Positions 16,506 through 24,984 of a DNA stretch of 64,000 bases are shown here, in pieces. The stretch is from positions 25,401-89,400 of the forward strand of contig NZ_BBJT01000016.1 in the NCBI RefSeq assembly GCF_000739915.1, in the 5' to 3' direction. Each line of letters opens with the position of its first letter. Positions within the stretch are counted from its first letter, which is position 1. The translations under genes were made by a program, and so were the position numbers. Source of the DNA: Paenibacillus chitinolyticus NBRC 15660. Its GTDB lineage: Bacteria; Bacillota; Bacilli; Paenibacillales; NBRC-103111. The notes beneath the pieces are model-generated. The model saw only the letters and a program-made list of their open reading frames with translations, made no database searches and was not told where the DNA came from.

Positions 16506-17157
16506 CCTCTTTGTTCTCCTTTTCCGTTGTCTCCGTCTTGTTTCCAACCGGACCGAGCATAGCTTCCAAGGTAAAAAGCAGAGCATCCAGCTGCTCATTC
16601 ACCTTCGTTTTCTCAGGACCCATATGGGCCGTATCCATGATTAGTCCATCCATGAACGAAATCAGATATCGGGCAATGGTTTCGGCCGGAAGCCGGAGTG
16701 CAAACTCGCCCTGGGCTGCCCCTTTTTCAAAAAATCCGGTCAGCACTTCCATGGTCCCTTCATAACGTGTCGCGATGTAAGGATAGATCTCCTTGTTGTT
16801 CCGGTATTGGGCCGATGAGAAAAACTGCGAGTTCGCCAGCACTAAAGTCTCCTCCATGCTACCGATTTCGGCCTGCTGCTTATTAAGCCAATTCTTTATC
16901 TGCTGCCAACTGTTCTTCGTGTCGTCACTGCGAAAATAAATCTCATGCTTCCGGTCCTCGTGCCGCAACAGCTCCAGATAGACATGCTCAATGTTATCGA
17001 AATAGGCGTACAAAGCTCCCCTCGACACCCCGGCCGCCTCCATGATGTCCTGCATGGTCGCTCCGTTATACCCTTTGCGGATAAACACCTGTTTGGCCTT
17101 CTGCAGCAAATCGATTTTCTTTTGCTTTTTGTATTCCTCGTTCACTTTGGGAGACAT
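16495..17157 (-). CDS. TetR-family transcriptional regulator (YfiR-like)
   Basis: A 220-aa regulator with an N-terminal TetR HTH (LQKAKQVFIRKGYNGATMQDIMEAAGVSRGALYAYFDNI region, residues about 15-55) and a ligand-binding helical C-terminal domain. It starts with MSPKV, as B. subtilis YfiR does. I use the ATG at 17157 behind CGGAG; the longer frame to 17214 would run into the operator. It is followed by an overlapping GNAT gene. The perfect inverted repeat at 17206-17225 is the likely autoregulatory site. Confidence 0.88.
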   Translation of the reverse strand: MSPKVNEEYKKQKKIDLLQKAKQVFIRKGYNGATMQDIMEAAGVSRGALYAYFDNIEHVYLELLRHEDRKHEIYFRSDDTKNSWQQIKNWLNKQQAEIGSMEETLVLANSQFFSSAQYRNNKEIYPYIATRYEGTMEVLTGFFEKGAAQGEFALRLPAETIARYLISFMDGLIMDTAHMGPEKTKVNEQLDALLFTLEAMLGPVGNKTETTEKENKEDVI

Positions 17158-17205
17158 CTTTTTTACTCCGATCAAAAACAATGTATAGGGTGCTAGTTGA
17201 ATTAT

Positions 17206-17225
17206 AAACGACATTCATGTCGTTT
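17206..17225. promoter_or_regulatory. TetR operator
   Basis: AAACGACAT TC ATGTCGTTT is a perfect 9-bp inverted repeat with a two-base centre, 50 bases upstream of the TetR start. It is the obvious binding site for that regulator. Confidence 0.75.
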
Positions 17226-17384
17226 TTCAATATGTATTCCAAAATTAAACAGCATGCATCCAAAGATCGGGCGCGTGCGCTATTCGTTATGTTCAGTTGT
17301 AGTGTAAATTTTTTAGACGGTTTCACGAACGATGTACCGCTCAGCAGTTGTTGGCAAACCCGCATCCGTCGCGTGTTTTTCAAA

Positions 17385-17412
17385 AAGAAAAAGAGGGGCC
17401 CTAAGCCCCTCT
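17385..17412 (-). terminator. Rho-independent terminator of the PPC-like gene
   Basis: AGAGGGGC / GCCCCTCT with a five-base loop, followed on the minus strand by TTTTTCTTTTT. Between it and the TetR operator (17226-17384) I see no gene. Confidence 0.75.
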
Positions 17413-17444
17413 AAACTATTAACACCGAAAAAATATTTACAAGA

Positions 17445-17885
17445 TCAGCTTACTTTAAAATTAAATTTATACGGGTTAGACTTGTCGTAATCGAATCCGC
17501 TCGGTCTAATTTTGAAATAGATCTTATCTCCAGGTTGAAGAGTCGAATTAAAGCCGTCGTGTTGTCCCGGACCGTTATCGTTTGTGTTCAAGACGTACTC
17601 CCAGCCTCCTGCTGTAACAAGCACGAGCTGCAAATTATAATTTTTGCCGGCAGGAGAGAGCAAGGAGCCGGATAAATATTGAGTGCTGCTGGTGGAATTG
17701 GTCCAATAAAACCAATCTTCATCCGCCGCCGTATCCAGCGTCCATGTATAGTCTGTATTTGGGTAAACATTTAGGGCCTCGCTTCTTGTATCCGCTAACC
17801 CGGAAACGGCAAACGCAGACTGGGACGACAATAATAGAGATGCGGTTACAACTAAGGCCGGGACAATTTTCTTCAATTTGAACAC
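17445..17885 (-). CDS. Secreted protein with PPC (pre-peptidase C-terminal)-like domain
   Basis: A 146-aa exported protein. Residues 1-26 are a signal peptide (KLKKIVPALVVTASLLLSS, cleavage after SAFA). The mature 120 residues form one beta domain with DTRSEALNV, DEDWFYW, LQLVLVTAGG and PGDKIYFKIRP, the layout of pre-peptidase C-terminal (PPC) domains found at the ends of secreted proteases. Here it stands alone. GTG start at 17885 with GGAGG ten bases before. Monocistronic, with its own terminator. Role unknown, possibly surface or protein binding. Confidence 0.75.
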   Translation of the reverse strand: MFKLKKIVPALVVTASLLLSSQSAFAVSGLADTRSEALNVYPNTDYTWTLDTAADEDWFYWTNSTSSTQYLSGSLLSPAGKNYNLQLVLVTAGGWEYVLNTNDNGPGQHDGFNSTLQPGDKIYFKIRPSGFDYDKSNPYKFNFKVS

Positions 17886-18033
17886 AGTTGATCATCCTCC
17901 ATTTAATTTATTTGGTTTATTTATAAATAAACTACTATAATATACCATATTTGTAACACAAAATCCACTATATTCATTTTGTAGAGACCATTCAGAGAAT
18001 AATAAACACGTGTGATCTGAATGAACTTTTAAA

Positions 18034-18080
18034 AACCAAAAACCGGGCCAAATCCAGGCTCCCGCCTGAATTCGCCCGGC
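18034..18080 (-). terminator. Rho-independent terminator of the permease gene
   Basis: GCCGGGC/GCCCGG outer stem with an inner CAGGC/GCCTG hairpin, then TTTTTGGTTTTT on the minus strand. It lies directly after the permease stop. Confidence 0.75.
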
Positions 18081-18093
18081 TTTTAGCCGAATG

Positions 18094-19473
18094 TTACCCT
18101 TCCTCGTTCTCCCCGGTCTTCTGCCGCTTCCCGATACCAAAAACGAAGTACCCCACGATAACGACCGCAATGAACACGGCTCCAACGATCAATGAGACGC
18201 GTGTATCCGGGTTGAACCACATTCCGATAATGACGAGGAACAAGAACACGATGGTAATATAGTTGCTGACCGGGAAAAACCGGGACTTGAACGGATGATC
18301 CGCCATCTCGTGCTTCCACTTTCTCCGGAATTTAAACTGGCTGAAAGCGAGCGCAAACCAGGGAATCATCCCCGGAAGAACGCTGGCGCTGTAAATGTAC
18401 AGGAACAGCTTCGAATCCGGCGCCAAGTAATTGAAAAGCACGCCGATCAGCAGCAAAGAAATCGTGGTGATGATGCTGTTTCTCGGGACACCGCTTTTGG
18501 ACACCTTCCCGAAAAATTTGGGGGCCTGCCCGTTCTGCGCCAGCGTGTACAGCATTCTGCCCGCACTGTAAATCCCACTATTGCAGCCCGACATCGCCGC
18601 TGTAAGCACGACGAAATTGATAATGCCCGCTGCGGCGACAATGCCCACTTTGGCAAAGGTCATCACGAAGGGACTGCCGATTTCGCCGACCTGGTTCCAC
18701 GGATAAAGCGTAACGATCACGAATATAGCGCCTACATAAAAAATCAGAATGCGCCAGATGATGTTTTTAATCGCTTTGCGCAGCGTATGCTTCGGATTCT
18801 CCGCTTCCCCCGCCGTAATTCCGACCATTTCGATCCCCTGATAAGCAGCCGTTACAATGCAGAGCGCAAACAGGAATCCTTTTAACCCTCCCGCAAAAAA
18901 GCCGCCGTGGCTGTACAGATGAGAGAGCCCGATAGGCTCCCCGCCGTTGCCGAGCCCGAAGAAAATCATGGCCGTGCCGATCACCAGCATAAACACGATA
19001 GCGACAACCTTAATCATGGCAAACCAGAACTCGAACTCCCCGTAAAATTTCACCGCCGCCAGGTTGGCCGCCGCAATGATTCCCACGCCGATCAAGGCCG
19101 GAATCCACTGGGGAATGTCCGGGAACCAGTAGCCCACGTAAATCCCGATTGCGGTAACCTCCGCCATGCCGACCGTCACCCATAGGAACCAATAGCTCCA
19201 GGCGGTCACATAACCGGCGAGCGGGCCGATGTATCGGTGGGCAAACGTGGCGAAGGAACCCGTAACCGGCTCGAGCAGCAGCATTTCTCCCATAATCCGC
19301 ATGACAAAAAACATAATAACCCCGGCCAAAAGATAAGCCAGCAGCACGGAAGGGCCGGCCCATTTGATCGTACTGGCCGATCCCATAAACAGCCCGACGC
19401 CAATCGTCCCCCCGAGCGCAATCAGCTCAATATGCCGGGGCTTCAGTCCTCTGGATAATGATTTGGCTTCCAA
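18094..19473 (-). CDS. Amino-acid permease (APC family)
   Basis: A 459-aa membrane protein with 12 predicted helices. The start matches the APC signature ([27 protein letters not shown] region), with GGTIGVGLF in helix 1 and [18 protein letters not shown] in the loop after helix 6. The closest groups are the AnsP/GabP/ProY/AroP-type amino-acid:H+ symporters; substrate cannot be told. The start is a TTG at 19473 behind AAGGGGAG. Monocistronic with a strong terminator. Upstream, 19474-19710 holds no gene I can support. Confidence 0.9.
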   Translation of the reverse strand: MEAKSLSRGLKPRHIELIALGGTIGVGLFMGSASTIKWAGPSVLLAYLLAGVIMFFVMRIMGEMLLLEPVTGSFATFAHRYIGPLAGYVTAWSYWFLWVTVGMAEVTAIGIYVGYWFPDIPQWIPALIGVGIIAAANLAAVKFYGEFEFWFAMIKVVAIVFMLVIGTAMIFFGLGNGGEPIGLSHLYSHGGFFAGGLKGFLFALCIVTAAYQGIEMVGITAGEAENPKHTLRKAIKNIIWRILIFYVGAIFVIVTLYPWNQVGEIGSPFVMTFAKVGIVAAAGIINFVVLTAAMSGCNSGIYSAGRMLYTLAQNGQAPKFFGKVSKSGVPRNSIITTISLLLIGVLFNYLAPDSKLFLYIYSASVLPGMIPWFALAFSQFKFRRKWKHEMADHPFKSRFFPVSNYITIVFLFLVIIGMWFNPDTRVSLIVGAVFIAVVIVGYFVFGIGKRQKTGENEEG

Positions 19474-19710
19474 AAGAACGCTCCCCTTCGTATATACGTG
19501 ATCTGCTTTTCATACTTTACTGCCCATCTTCAGTTCGTAACACCGTTCCCCCCAACTTAGTGTGATGCAATCTGGTTAAAACGGCAGCACAGCCTTGTAA
19601 TTCTGCAACTGCTTCCTCAACGTTACAAAAAATTGTATGACAGAATATTGGCAAATACAACTGCGGAAATGCAGGCATTTGTTGGAAGGGTTCACTCCAT
19701 TTCTTTCAAT

Positions 19711-19745
19711 CAAAAAAACAGCCATGGACCTAAGCCCCTGGCCGT
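19711..19745 (-). terminator. Rho-independent terminator of the siderophore-binding gene
   Basis: ACGGCCAGGG / CCATGGCTGT stem with an eight-base loop, then seven T on the minus strand, 68 bases after the stop at 19813. Confidence 0.7.
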
Positions 19746-19812
19746 TTTTATTCTCACGCGCACCCGATTGACAGTTCCCTTACAGCGATACGATATCTCC
19801 CGCTAAATGCGC

Positions 19813-20763
19813 TTATTTGCCGAGAAAGTGTTCCGTGAAAAATTTCAATTGATATTCCATGCTCAGCGGATCGTTAAAATAGAACGCCTTCGCGTTAGCC
19901 TCGAAGACTCGATTATTTTGGACAGCGGGGATACTCTTGTAGGTTTCGGTTTTCTGGAAAGAGTTGTCTTCCTCCGCGTTCTTACTGAAAATGACATAGT
20001 CGCCCATGTAATCCTTTAACACTTCCGTGGACAGGGCCAAGTAACCTTCTTTCTTTGTCGCTTCTTTGACTTTATCCGGCATGCGCAGTCCGAACGCCTG
20101 GTAGAGAATTTCGGTGCCGCGTCCGAAGTTATCGCCATAGACATAGAGCTGCTTGTTGAACGTCTCGATAACGGAGACCGTTGCGTCTGCACCGATCTTC
20201 GCCTTAATTTCATCTCCGGCTTTTTTGGTGCGGGCTGTGAAATCGTCAACCCAAGCTTGCGCTTCCTTTTCTTTGTTCAGCAATTTGCCGACTTCCAGCT
20301 GCTGCTTTAAGTAATCGACTTTCCCGTACGTATAAGTGACCGTCGGAGCGATTTTCTTGAACTTATCGATGTTCTTGATTTCGGAAGGCCCGATAATAAG
20401 ATCCGGCTTCAGCTCGATGATCTTCTCCAAGCTCTCGTCCGAAACCGACTCTACGTTTTTCAGCTTCTCTTCGAAATTCGGGTTTTCCTTGGACATCTCG
20501 TCCACACCGACCAGAGGCACCCCGAGTGCCATCACATTCCCCGTTAAAGTTCGCGTAAGCACAACGACGCGCTGCGGATTCGAAGGAACCTCGACCGGCC
20601 CGGTCTCGGATTGGTAGGTAAACGTCCCTGATTTCGTGGCTGCCGATGCCGTCCCGGCAGGCTCAGTGGAGGCACTGTTCCCGCTCTTGGTGCCTGTTTG
20701 GTTACCGCCGCAGGCGCTCAGAAGAAGGATAAGGAACAGGGATAACGGAATAAACTTTTTCAT
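19813..20763 (-). CDS. Iron-siderophore ABC transporter substrate-binding lipoprotein (FecB/FhuD/FeuA-like)
   Basis: A 316-aa lipoprotein: signal peptide with lipobox LLLSACGG (Cys about residue 18), an S/T/A-rich linker to about 45, then the TroA/FepB-like type III binding fold (VVVLTRTLTGNVMALGV, ELKPDLIIGPS, YVYGDNFGRGTEILYQAFG). It captures ferric siderophore at the cell surface. No permease or ATPase is adjacent, so it must work with a transporter encoded elsewhere. A perfect Fur box lies 84 bases upstream, so iron-repressed expression is very likely. Confidence 0.9.
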   Translation of the reverse strand: MKKFIPLSLFLILLLSACGGNQTGTKSGNSASTEPAGTASAATKSGTFTYQSETGPVEVPSNPQRVVVLTRTLTGNVMALGVPLVGVDEMSKENPNFEEKLKNVESVSDESLEKIIELKPDLIIGPSEIKNIDKFKKIAPTVTYTYGKVDYLKQQLEVGKLLNKEKEAQAWVDDFTARTKKAGDEIKAKIGADATVSVIETFNKQLYVYGDNFGRGTEILYQAFGLRMPDKVKEATKKEGYLALSTEVLKDYMGDYVIFSKNAEEDNSFQKTETYKSIPAVQNNRVFEANAKAFYFNDPLSMEYQLKFFTEHFLGK

Positions 20764-20846
20764 AAAACGATTCTCTCCCTCATCAATTTGCTATGTATCT
20801 ATGAATAATCCAATCGCGAGTGAGTTGAGAGGACATTCATTTTAAC

Positions 20847-20865
20847 GATAATGATAATCATTATC
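20847..20865. promoter_or_regulatory. Fur box
   Basis: GATAATGATAATCATTATC is a 19-bp perfect Fur operator, upstream of the siderophore-binding gene starting at 20763. Confidence 0.92.
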
Positions 20866-21040
20866 AATATGTTAACCATTCTATAGGCAGGCCGGGTTGC
20901 TGTCAATACCTAAATAGGATGGAGCTGCTTTCAGCATTCTTCTGCTTTGAAGCTACAACAATTCGAAAAAACATCGTCATCAGCCAGGGTTATCTCTACC
21001 GGGAACGCAACGCGCCGACCCGCAAAGTCCACGCGTGCAT

Positions 21041-21102
21041 AAAAAAATACAGCGTCCGGGCCTCTTCCCGCCATTAGGCAAGAGAAGAATCCACACGCTG
21101 TA
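21041..21102 (-). terminator. Rho-independent terminator of the Ro60/Rsr gene
   Basis: TACAGCGT / ACGCTGTA close a long imperfect hairpin with an inner CTCTT/AAGAG pairing, followed by seven T on the minus strand, 60 bases after the Rsr stop. The rest of 20866-21161 shows no gene. Confidence 0.65.
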
Positions 21103-21161
21103 GCGCAAGTAATACGGTTCGTCAACCGGCTGCCTCCGCACGTTTTTCGTTTACCGCCGTC

Positions 21162-22667
21162 TTATTGCAAATGATCCAAATCCAGCGTGGCTACCTGTTC
21201 GGTCAAGCCAGAATACCCTTGCACGGTCTGGGCAATGTAGGACAGCACCGTGTCGCTCCAGCCGTAAATGTAGTAGGTATGAGGGTCCTGGACGGGAACC
21301 ATCGCATGGCGGTAAGGCGCAATGTCGATGATGAACGCCTTTACGTCGCGGTTCACCTTGGAACGGTACCGTTTCAGCTCCTCGTAGAACGGACTGCCGC
21401 TGTTCTGCTGCTCATCCGTGATTATCACGATCTGGTCCACCTTCTTCCGCTCCCGGATAAGCTTGCGGACGGGCGCCCCCGTATCCGTGCCTCCACGAGC
21501 ATGAATCTGCGCCGCCTGGGTCAAAATGCTGTCTTTACGGGAAGGCTTCGCATCCGCAACCTCCGTGTCGAACAGCCAGAACAGGGAGCTGCCGCGGGTC
21601 TTTTTATACAGCGCGAGGGCAAAAACGGAGCCGATCTCCAGGTACTGCCCGTTCATCGAGCCCGAGATATCGAGGAAAATCGCCGTTTGATCGCCCAGCT
21701 CCGGCAGGTTGTCGAACGTAAGCTCCGCCGCTTCTCGCAAAGCGTCTCTAAGCTCCGGATGCTCCACCTGCCGGAAAGCCGTCGCCAGCCGGAACGGAAG
21801 GATCTTGGCTTTGCTCAGCGCCTGGGGATCGGTCAACCGCTGTACGATGTACTCCACGTGCCGCGCATCTTCGAGCACACCCGCCCGCTGCATCGCGTTC
21901 AAATGACGGAGCAGCGCAAACGTCGGCATCTGGTACAGCAGTGCCTCCCAGACCGCCTTCGACGGCTTGATCGCTCCCGTTACCGTTTCGTAAGGCAGCT
22001 TGCCGCGTTCGATCCAGCGAATCTGCTCTTCCTCGGTTGCGGCCAGCTTCAAGTTCTCCAACGCCTCGACCTGCGGCAGCAGCGCCAGATTGGCCTCCAT
22101 TCCCCGCAAGTAGCGGAACAACGCTTGCTGCTGTAGATCCTTCGGCTTCGGATGCGCCGTCGCTATGGCGTCGCCCAGGCTGTATCCGCGACCGCGACCG
22201 TTGTACTTCATCGCCCAGTATTCGGACACCTCGGACAAGAATCGGTTCACCTGCCGTTTCACGGCACGGCCGCCCTCTCCGCGTCCGAGCCCGTTCAGAA
22301 TGGTCAGAAAATCGGACAAATCCGAAGGAATCCGCACCACCTGCCGGAAAACCTTCGCAAACAGATCCGGACGGTACATGGAAAGGATCGCGAGCCCGAA
22401 CAAGGGCTGAAGCCGCATAAAACCCGCGTTTCGGGCAAACACAATCGCCCGTGCCATGAAATGCGGATTGGCTTCGGCCATCTCGTGATGAAGCTGTGCC
22501 GCATCGCCGACCAGCTCCTGCTGATCCGCGTAGTACGTGTTCCCCATCGTATTCGTCATCAGCGTCTGCACATACCGCTCCTCCGCAGACCGCGTGTACG
22601 CGGGATAATTGTCTTTATTGTAGGCGTCCGGTCTGAGAGCGCCGAACAACTTTTTCGCCATACTCAT
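21162..22667 (-). CDS. rsr: Ro60/Rsr-like RNA-binding protein (TROVE + vWA domains)
   Basis: A 501-aa orthologue of the Ro 60-kDa protein. Residues about 20-320 are the TROVE ring of HEAT-like helices that binds Y RNAs on its rim and misfolded RNA in its hole. Residues about 325-490 are a von Willebrand A domain with an intact MIDAS: DISGS (333-337) and RGGTDTG (391-397). In other bacteria Rsr works with Y RNAs in stress survival, rRNA maturation and RNA decay with PNPase. Three Y-RNA-like genes lie directly upstream in the same orientation, the last ending 22 bases before the ATG. AAAGGAG precedes the start. No rtcB/rtcA genes are adjacent. Confidence 0.93.
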   Translation of the reverse strand: MSMAKKLFGALRPDAYNKDNYPAYTRSAEERYVQTLMTNTMGNTYYADQQELVGDAAQLHHEMAEANPHFMARAIVFARNAGFMRLQPLFGLAILSMYRPDLFAKVFRQVVRIPSDLSDFLTILNGLGRGEGGRAVKRQVNRFLSEVSEYWAMKYNGRGRGYSLGDAIATAHPKPKDLQQQALFRYLRGMEANLALLPQVEALENLKLAATEEEQIRWIERGKLPYETVTGAIKPSKAVWEALLYQMPTFALLRHLNAMQRAGVLEDARHVEYIVQRLTDPQALSKAKILPFRLATAFRQVEHPELRDALREAAELTFDNLPELGDQTAIFLDISGSMNGQYLEIGSVFALALYKKTRGSSLFWLFDTEVADAKPSRKDSILTQAAQIHARGGTDTGAPVRKLIRERKKVDQIVIITDEQQNSGSPFYEELKRYRSKVNRDVKAFIIDIAPYRHAMVPVQDPHTYYIYGWSDTVLSYIAQTVQGYSGLTEQVATLDLDHLQ

Positions 22668-22688
22668 GATTCACACACTCCTTTTTTC

Positions 22689-22812
22689 AAAAAAACTCCG
22701 GCGAAGAAAAAGCGGAACAGGTCTGCTGCAGGAGTCGAACCTGCCGTACTGCCCGGGGTATTGCCATTGGTCGATAAGCTCGAAGGAACCCGTTCCTGCG
22801 CCTCGCCGGATA
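22689..22812 (-). ncRNA. Y-RNA-like noncoding RNA C (Ro60/Rsr partner)
   Basis: On the minus strand a terminal stem (22803-22809 with 22698-22704) is followed by the shared GAGGCGC motif, then a 9-bp helix GGAACGGGT (22788-22796) with ACCTGTTCC (22714-22722), then CTTCGA. The distal part holds a perfect T-arm mimic: GCAGG/CCTGC with a TTCGACT loop (22728-22744). Seven T follow the terminal stem, making it also a terminator, immediately before the Rsr ribosome site. No D-arm is seen, so it is only partly tRNA-like. Confidence 0.8.
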
Positions 22813-22832
22813 TTCATTTTTTTGGGATAGAA

Positions 22833-22934
22833 GCGGAGCGAGGAAAGTGGTTGAAAAGGTTCACGGCATCCGTCGGACACCGTCATACTTAACCCTAATA
22901 AGTCGAAGAAACCCTTTCTGGCGCCTCGCTCCGC
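22833..22934 (-). ncRNA. Y-RNA-like noncoding RNA B (Ro60/Rsr partner)
   Basis: An 11-bp perfect terminal stem (22924-22934 with 22833-22843), the GAGGCGCC motif, a 9-bp helix GAAAGGGTT (22910-22918) with AACCTTTTC (22853-22861), and CTTCGACTT after it. The distal part has no tRNA-like arms, only a small GACGGTGTCC...GCCGT hairpin, so it is closer to classical Y RNAs. No terminator follows; the end may be made by processing of a longer transcript. Confidence 0.75.
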
Positions 22935-22952
22935 ATTTTCATTTGTAGAAAC

Positions 22953-23083
22953 CACCGAGGAAATAGGTCGGACAGGTACATGCTGCTCTACCATCTGAGC
23001 TATTCCTCCCCATGGAGGAAGTTGGACTCGAACCAACGACCAGCCGATTAAAAGTCGAAGTAACCCGTCCAGGCGCCTCGGTG
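22953..23083 (-). ncRNA. Y-RNA-like noncoding RNA A with permuted tRNA mimic (YrlA type)
   Basis: The terminal stem CACCGAGG (23076-23083) pairs with 22953-22960, then GAGGCGCC and the helix GGACGGGT (23063-23070) with ACCTGTCC (22970-22977), then CTTCGACTT. The distal module reads, in order: T-arm with TTCGAGT loop (23021-23037), acceptor-like stem GGAGGAA/TTCCTCC closed by a four-base loop (23003-23020), and D-arm TAGCTCAGATGGTAGAGC (22985-23002). That is a circularly permuted tRNA, as described for bacterial YrlA RNAs. First of three such RNAs before rsr. Confidence 0.85.
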
Positions 23084-23100
23084 ATTTTATTGGGCCGACC

Positions 23101-23401
23101 GTTTAACGTGCCTGCCTTCTGTACCTATCTTCGCTCATTTTCGGTTCCGCGAACATGGCGAAAGTATTACGACCGGAGAAAAGTTTACCTTTTTTTGTGC
23201 GAAAAAGATTCTGATTTCCGCTTACGCGGAGGTGTCCGGGATTTATTGTGGGAAATACGTTCGTTGACGTATCATGAGGGGTAAAGTAGGAGAACTACGG
23301 GATTTATTAGGAGCGGTTGACGGAAATTTGATAGATGGTGAACTGGCGGAGAGTATCAGGGCAATGAGAAAACTTATTTAACGGATTGGATAGCCAGCAA
23401 C
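23101..23401. other. Gap upstream of the Y-RNA cluster
   Basis: No supported gene. It must hold the promoter of the Y-RNA/rsr unit, but I cannot point to a convincing -35/-10 pair. A plus-strand frame at 23012-23284 overlaps the RNA genes and is not coding. Confidence 0.4.
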
Positions 23402-23433
23402 AAAAAAAGGCCTGGAGCCGTACTCCACGCCTT
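23402..23433 (-). terminator. Rho-independent terminator
   Basis: AAGGCcTGGAG / CTCCAcGCCTT with a five-base loop, A tract before and T tract after, so it can act on both strands. It serves the lipoprotein gene ending at 23472. Confidence 0.75.
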
Positions 23434-23471
23434 TTCAGCGGTCAGGTTTCGTAGTTGGTGACTTCACACGC

Positions 23472-24035
23472 TTATTGCTTCTTATTCAAAGCCCGTACAT
23501 CATCTCTAAAAGCATCGCTGTACTGCTCGAATAATCCCGTATCGAACTTATAACTCTTGTCGTTGGCCTTCGGTGTATTTTCCTTAAGCTGCTTATACAG
23601 ATTGTCGGTTTCTTTCGAAAGCTTGGTCCATACTTGCTTCACATTATCATACTTCGCATCCAGACCCTGAATGTACATATCGTATTCCGCCTTTTTCTCC
23701 ATGGCTTTGCCCAGGCGCTCCATTGTGAAATCAATGTCCAGCTTCTTCCCTGTGTTGCCCGTTCCATTGCTGACGTACCAAGTGATGTCCACAAATCCTT
23801 CGTTCCAAAAAGACGAAATCATAAAGTTGCTGATCTCACTTAGTTTAGACTCAGGGGCCGGCTCTTTCGGCTTAGCTGAAGCATTCGCCGGATTGGCAGT
23901 GCTTGCAGGCGAACTCTTAGCCGTCTCCGTCGGCTTTACATCTGCGGTCTTTTCCTTGCTTCCACACCCCGACATTACAAACAGCAGGACAACGGCCATT
24001 CCGATCAAAAAACCAATTTTGCTGCGTTTAGACAT
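23472..24035 (-). CDS. Hypothetical lipoprotein (187 aa)
   Basis: Signal peptide with lipobox VMSGCGS (Cys about residue 24), then an A/P/K/T-rich linker to about residue 65, then a mostly helical domain (ISNFMISSFWNEGF, TMERLGKAMEKKAEYDMYIQ, a long KQVWTKLSKETDNLYKQL helix). No family recognised. The AAAGGAG site and signal peptide make it a confident gene. Monocistronic with a terminator downstream. Its role at the cell surface is unknown. Confidence 0.8.
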   Translation of the reverse strand: MSKRSKIGFLIGMAVVLLFVMSGCGSKEKTADVKPTETAKSSPASTANPANASAKPKEPAPESKLSEISNFMISSFWNEGFVDITWYVSNGTGNTGKKLDIDFTMERLGKAMEKKAEYDMYIQGLDAKYDNVKQVWTKLSKETDNLYKQLKENTPKANDKSYKFDTGLFEQYSDAFRDDVRALNKKQ

Positions 24036-24153
24036 CCCAGTACTCTCCTTTTTTTACAAGTGCTCCTTTTATATCGGTTTTGCGGCACAGGTTTTGAAGG
24101 ATTTGGCTGAGAAAAAGTAACACGGTAAAAGTAAATCACACAATCGTCCCGCT

Positions 24154-24867
24154 TCAAGCAAGGTTTCCCTGACGGGACTTCCAGTCCCGGTAACGCTCCG
24201 AAATAATCGGCTCGATGATCCGGTAGTTCTCAAGCGAGTCCTCCACATGGTAAATCGTCGGCAAGCCTGCGGCCAGAACGTTTGTGAAATCCACGGCCGT
24301 ATAAACATCGTTTTGGATATCGAGGTATTCGCGGGCAAACGCCTCCGCTTCCTCCGACAATTCTTTCGAGCTGAGCACACCGTCCCAGTTGGTACGATAA
24401 AACTCGGCGCCCGTCATCTCATCCCGTTTGACTAGCTCGATCTCCGGCGCATCTTCTTTGCGGCTTCTTTTGTTGGTGAGATCGTTTTTAATCAGCCAGG
24501 CAATGAACATCCCCGTCGGCACGTAGGCCTGAATGACATCCAGCTCGGACGGAAAATCGCCCTCATAATGCCACTTCGCTTTATCGAACACGACGATTTC
24601 TTTTTCCGGAATTTGAAATAAAACGTCCCTCGGCTCCTCGACGAACCCTTTGCTTTTCAGTTCACCGGCCAGCTCCTCCATCCGCTTGATTGCTTCCCCC
24701 TTAGTGGGATATGGCTCATATTTAGGATTCGCCGTTTTCTTGTCGGCATATAACCGGCCCTTAACGATATTAACGATACAAACCTGTGTTGTTTCCGTAA
24801 GCATCAAATGGTAATAGGTTTTAAAGGTTTTTCCCTGTTTAGTGAGTACGGTTTCGATTTTGTCCAA
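24154..24867 (-). CDS. Hypothetical protein with C-terminal DUF7832-like domain
   Basis: A 237-aa soluble protein. The first 70 residues (KTYYHLMLTETTQVCIVNIVKG..., ending KSKGFVEEP) resemble a WGR-like strand-rich unit. From about residue 90, FDKAKWHYEGDFPSELDVIQAYVPTGMFIAWLI matches the pattern of DUF7832 proteins (KxWHYxGDFP, GMFxAWL). That family is often seen in polymorphic toxin immunity settings, but no toxin is nearby. TTG start at 24867 behind GAGGTGAC. Assignment from memory of the motif, moderate certainty. Confidence 0.7.
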   Translation of the reverse strand: MDKIETVLTKQGKTFKTYYHLMLTETTQVCIVNIVKGRLYADKKTANPKYEPYPTKGEAIKRMEELAGELKSKGFVEEPRDVLFQIPEKEIVVFDKAKWHYEGDFPSELDVIQAYVPTGMFIAWLIKNDLTNKRSRKEDAPEIELVKRDEMTGAEFYRTNWDGVLSSKELSEEAEAFAREYLDIQNDVYTAVDFTNVLAAGLPTIYHVEDSLENYRIIEPIISERYRDWKSRQGNLA

Positions 24868-24984
24868 TTTGTCACCTCGGTTTATAAGGTTTATTGAAAA
24901 GTACCGGGATGTGTTTAGGTTAGCATGGAGAAATCCGGCAAAAGTGCCTACATTCCAATAAGTTTGCCGCTCCCCTTAAACTTT

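Noticed and set aside
20931..21125. 64-aa minus-strand frame
   Set aside because: It spans the rsr terminator hairpin and has no ribosome site.
22671..23036. 121-aa minus-strand frame and a 90-aa plus-strand frame at 23012-23284
   Set aside because: They cover the three Y-RNA genes; the peptide text is of the type produced by translating tRNA-like arms.
22700..23040. Genuine tRNA genes
   Set aside because: T-arm and D-arm are present but in permuted order, with no anticodon arm or CCA end, so they are Y-RNA modules.
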